DNA of 64,000 bases, taken from Chitinophaga sancti (GTDB taxonomy: Bacteria > Bacteroidota > Bacteroidia > Chitinophagales > Chitinophagaceae). Numbering within the stretch: position 1 is the first letter of the stretch; the number at the start of each line of letters is the position of its first letter. The stretch is taken from positions 992,001-1,056,000 of the forward strand of contig NZ_CP139972.1 in the NCBI RefSeq assembly GCF_034424315.1, written 5' to 3'. The position numbers were made by a program, and so were the translations under genes. A model generated the notes under the pieces. It worked only from the letters and a program-made list of their open reading frames with translations, was not told the DNA's origin and did no database searches. Shown in pieces: positions 62,972-64,000 of the stretch.

Positions 62972-64000
62972 ATGATACAAGACATTCTTAACCAGTTTCA
63001 TATCTCATCCCAAAACAGCGGTGTCAGCACAGGCATCCAGTGGTTGAAAGCTGATGGCGCAGTAATAGACGCCCATTCCCCGGTAGATGGTAAACACATT
63101 GCACAGGTCACTGCGGCCAGTCGTGCAAACTATGATACAATCGTTGAAACAGCCGCAGCTGCCTTCAAAGAATGGCGTATGTGGCCAGCGCCACGTCGTG
63201 GCGAGGTCGTAAGACAGGTAGGAGAAGCACTGCGTAAAAATAAACAGGCACTGGGCAAGCTCGTGTCTTATGAAATGGGTAAAAGTCTGCAGGAAGGTTA
63301 TGGCGAAGTACAGGAGATGATCGACATCTGTGATTTTGCAGTTGGACTCTCCCGTCAGTTGCACGGCCTCACTATGCATTCAGAACGTCCGGGGCACCGC
63401 ATGTATGAGCAGTGGCATCCCCTGGGTATCACAGGAATTATTTCCGCCTTCAATTTCCCGGTTGCGGTATGGAGCTGGAACTCCATGCTGGCATGGGTAT
63501 GTGGCGACGTATGCATCTGGAAACCATCAGAGAAGACCCCTTTATCTGCTATCGCGTGTCAACAGATTATGCAGGAGGTGTTAAAGGCGAATAATGTACC
63601 GGAAGGGGTATGTTGCCTGCTGGTCGGCAACCGGGATGCCGGTGAATGGCTGGCCGCAGATCCCCGGGTTCCACTGGTATCTGCAACCGGTTCTACCCGT
63701 ATGGGTAAGGCGGTAGCGGCAGAAGTCGCGGGTCGCCTGGGTCGTTCCTTACTGGAACTGGGGGGCAACAATGCGATCATCATTTCCAAAGATGCGGACC
63801 TGGATATGTCTCTGATCGGGTGTGTATTTGGCGCGGTAGGTACTGCCGGACAGCGTTGTACCAGCACCCGTCGTCTCATTATTCACGAAAGCGTGTATGA
63901 TGCATTTACGGCGAAACTGGTCAAAGCCTACGGACAGTTGAAGATTGGTAATCCCCTGGATGAAAATAACCATGTAGGCCCGTTGATCGATACAGCTGCG
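62972..64000 (+). CDS. Aldehyde dehydrogenase, ALDH7/aminoadipate-semialdehyde type (5' part)
   Basis: The first 343 codons run off the window; the full family length is about 510. It has the NAD-linked ALDH core: a GITGIISAFNFPVAVWSWN segment, catalytic Glu262 in LLELGGNN and catalytic Cys296 in TAGQRCTS. The GGNNAI and TAGQRCTSTRRLIIHES wording is that of ALDH7 (antiquitin/AMADH), which oxidises alpha-aminoadipate semialdehyde to aminoadipate in lysine catabolism. The DUF1338/HglS-like gene upstream would act later in the same route, so the pair is functionally coherent. A different aldehyde substrate remains possible. Confidence 0.9.
   Translation, partial: MIQDILNQFHISSQNSGVSTGIQWLKADGAVIDAHSPVDGKHIAQVTAASRANYDTIVETAAAAFKEWRMWPAPRRGEVVRQVGEALRKNKQALGKLVSYEMGKSLQEGYGEVQEMIDICDFAVGLSRQLHGLTMHSERPGHRMYEQWHPLGITGIISAFNFPVAVWSWNSMLAWVCGDVCIWKPSEKTPLSAIACQQIMQEVLKANNVPEGVCCLLVGNRDAGEWLAADPRVPLVSATGSTRMGKAVAAEVAGRLGRSLLELGGNNAIIISKDADLDMSLIGCVFGAVGTAGQRCTSTRRLIIHESVYDAFTAKLVKAYGQLKIGNPLDENNHVGPLIDTAA

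Overview
The window looks like chromosomal DNA from a Bacteroidota, most likely a Chitinophaga-like member of the Chitinophagaceae. The evidence is two very large secreted proteins ending in type IX secretion (T9SS) sorting domains, a TonB-dependent receptor with an N-terminal carboxypeptidase-regulatory-like domain, many promoters with the Bacteroidota -7 element TAnnTTTG, and a general lack of Shine-Dalgarno sequences. No rRNA, tRNA, CRISPR array, phage or complete insertion sequence was seen. Both ends cut genes: metX at the left and an ALDH7-type aldehyde dehydrogenase at the right.

Left part (1-15.3 kb): the end of metX; a heavy-metal RND efflux operon (small secreted protein, CzcC-like TolC, CusB-like lipoprotein adaptor, CusA/CzcA pump); a long nested inverted repeat; a stand-alone TonB receptor; ychF; an SpmA-SpmB fusion with a YeiH-type transporter; and a coupled pair of a GNAT-nitrilase fusion and a thiamine-binding-type small protein.

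Centre (15.4-47.1 kb): a surface polysaccharide locus. A minus-strand operon encodes a receiver-only regulator, an initiating phosphoglycosyltransferase with a degenerate receiver-like N-terminus, two GT2 enzymes, a sugar epimerase, a GT4 and a methyltransferase. Plus-strand genes add a GT2, two membrane acyltransferases, a Wzc-like co-polymerase with a decayed kinase domain, a Wzx flippase, another glycosyltransferase, a 34-residue membrane microprotein, a Wzy/O-antigen-ligase protein and a half-length TolC protein. Three secreted proteins with related alpha/beta-hydrolase (esterase) domains sit among them: a 2246-residue multidomain T9SS protein, a 262-residue single-domain protein, and a 1756-residue fusion of esterase, PKD repeats and beta-helix. 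The likely theme is synthesis, acylation, export and cell-surface modification of an exopolysaccharide.

Right part (47.4-64 kb): mostly housekeeping genes. These are a thioredoxin-like lipoprotein, a polysaccharide deacetylase, an HxlR regulator divergent from a thioredoxin-reductase-like enzyme, a duplicated membrane protein, metK, a GT5 N-half protein, panC, panD, a UPF0104 membrane protein, ppk1, a Ppx/GppA phosphatase and panB. The last two genes (a DUF1338/HglS-like enzyme and an ALDH7-type dehydrogenase) suggest lysine catabolism and are flanked by two different tandem-repeat arrays.
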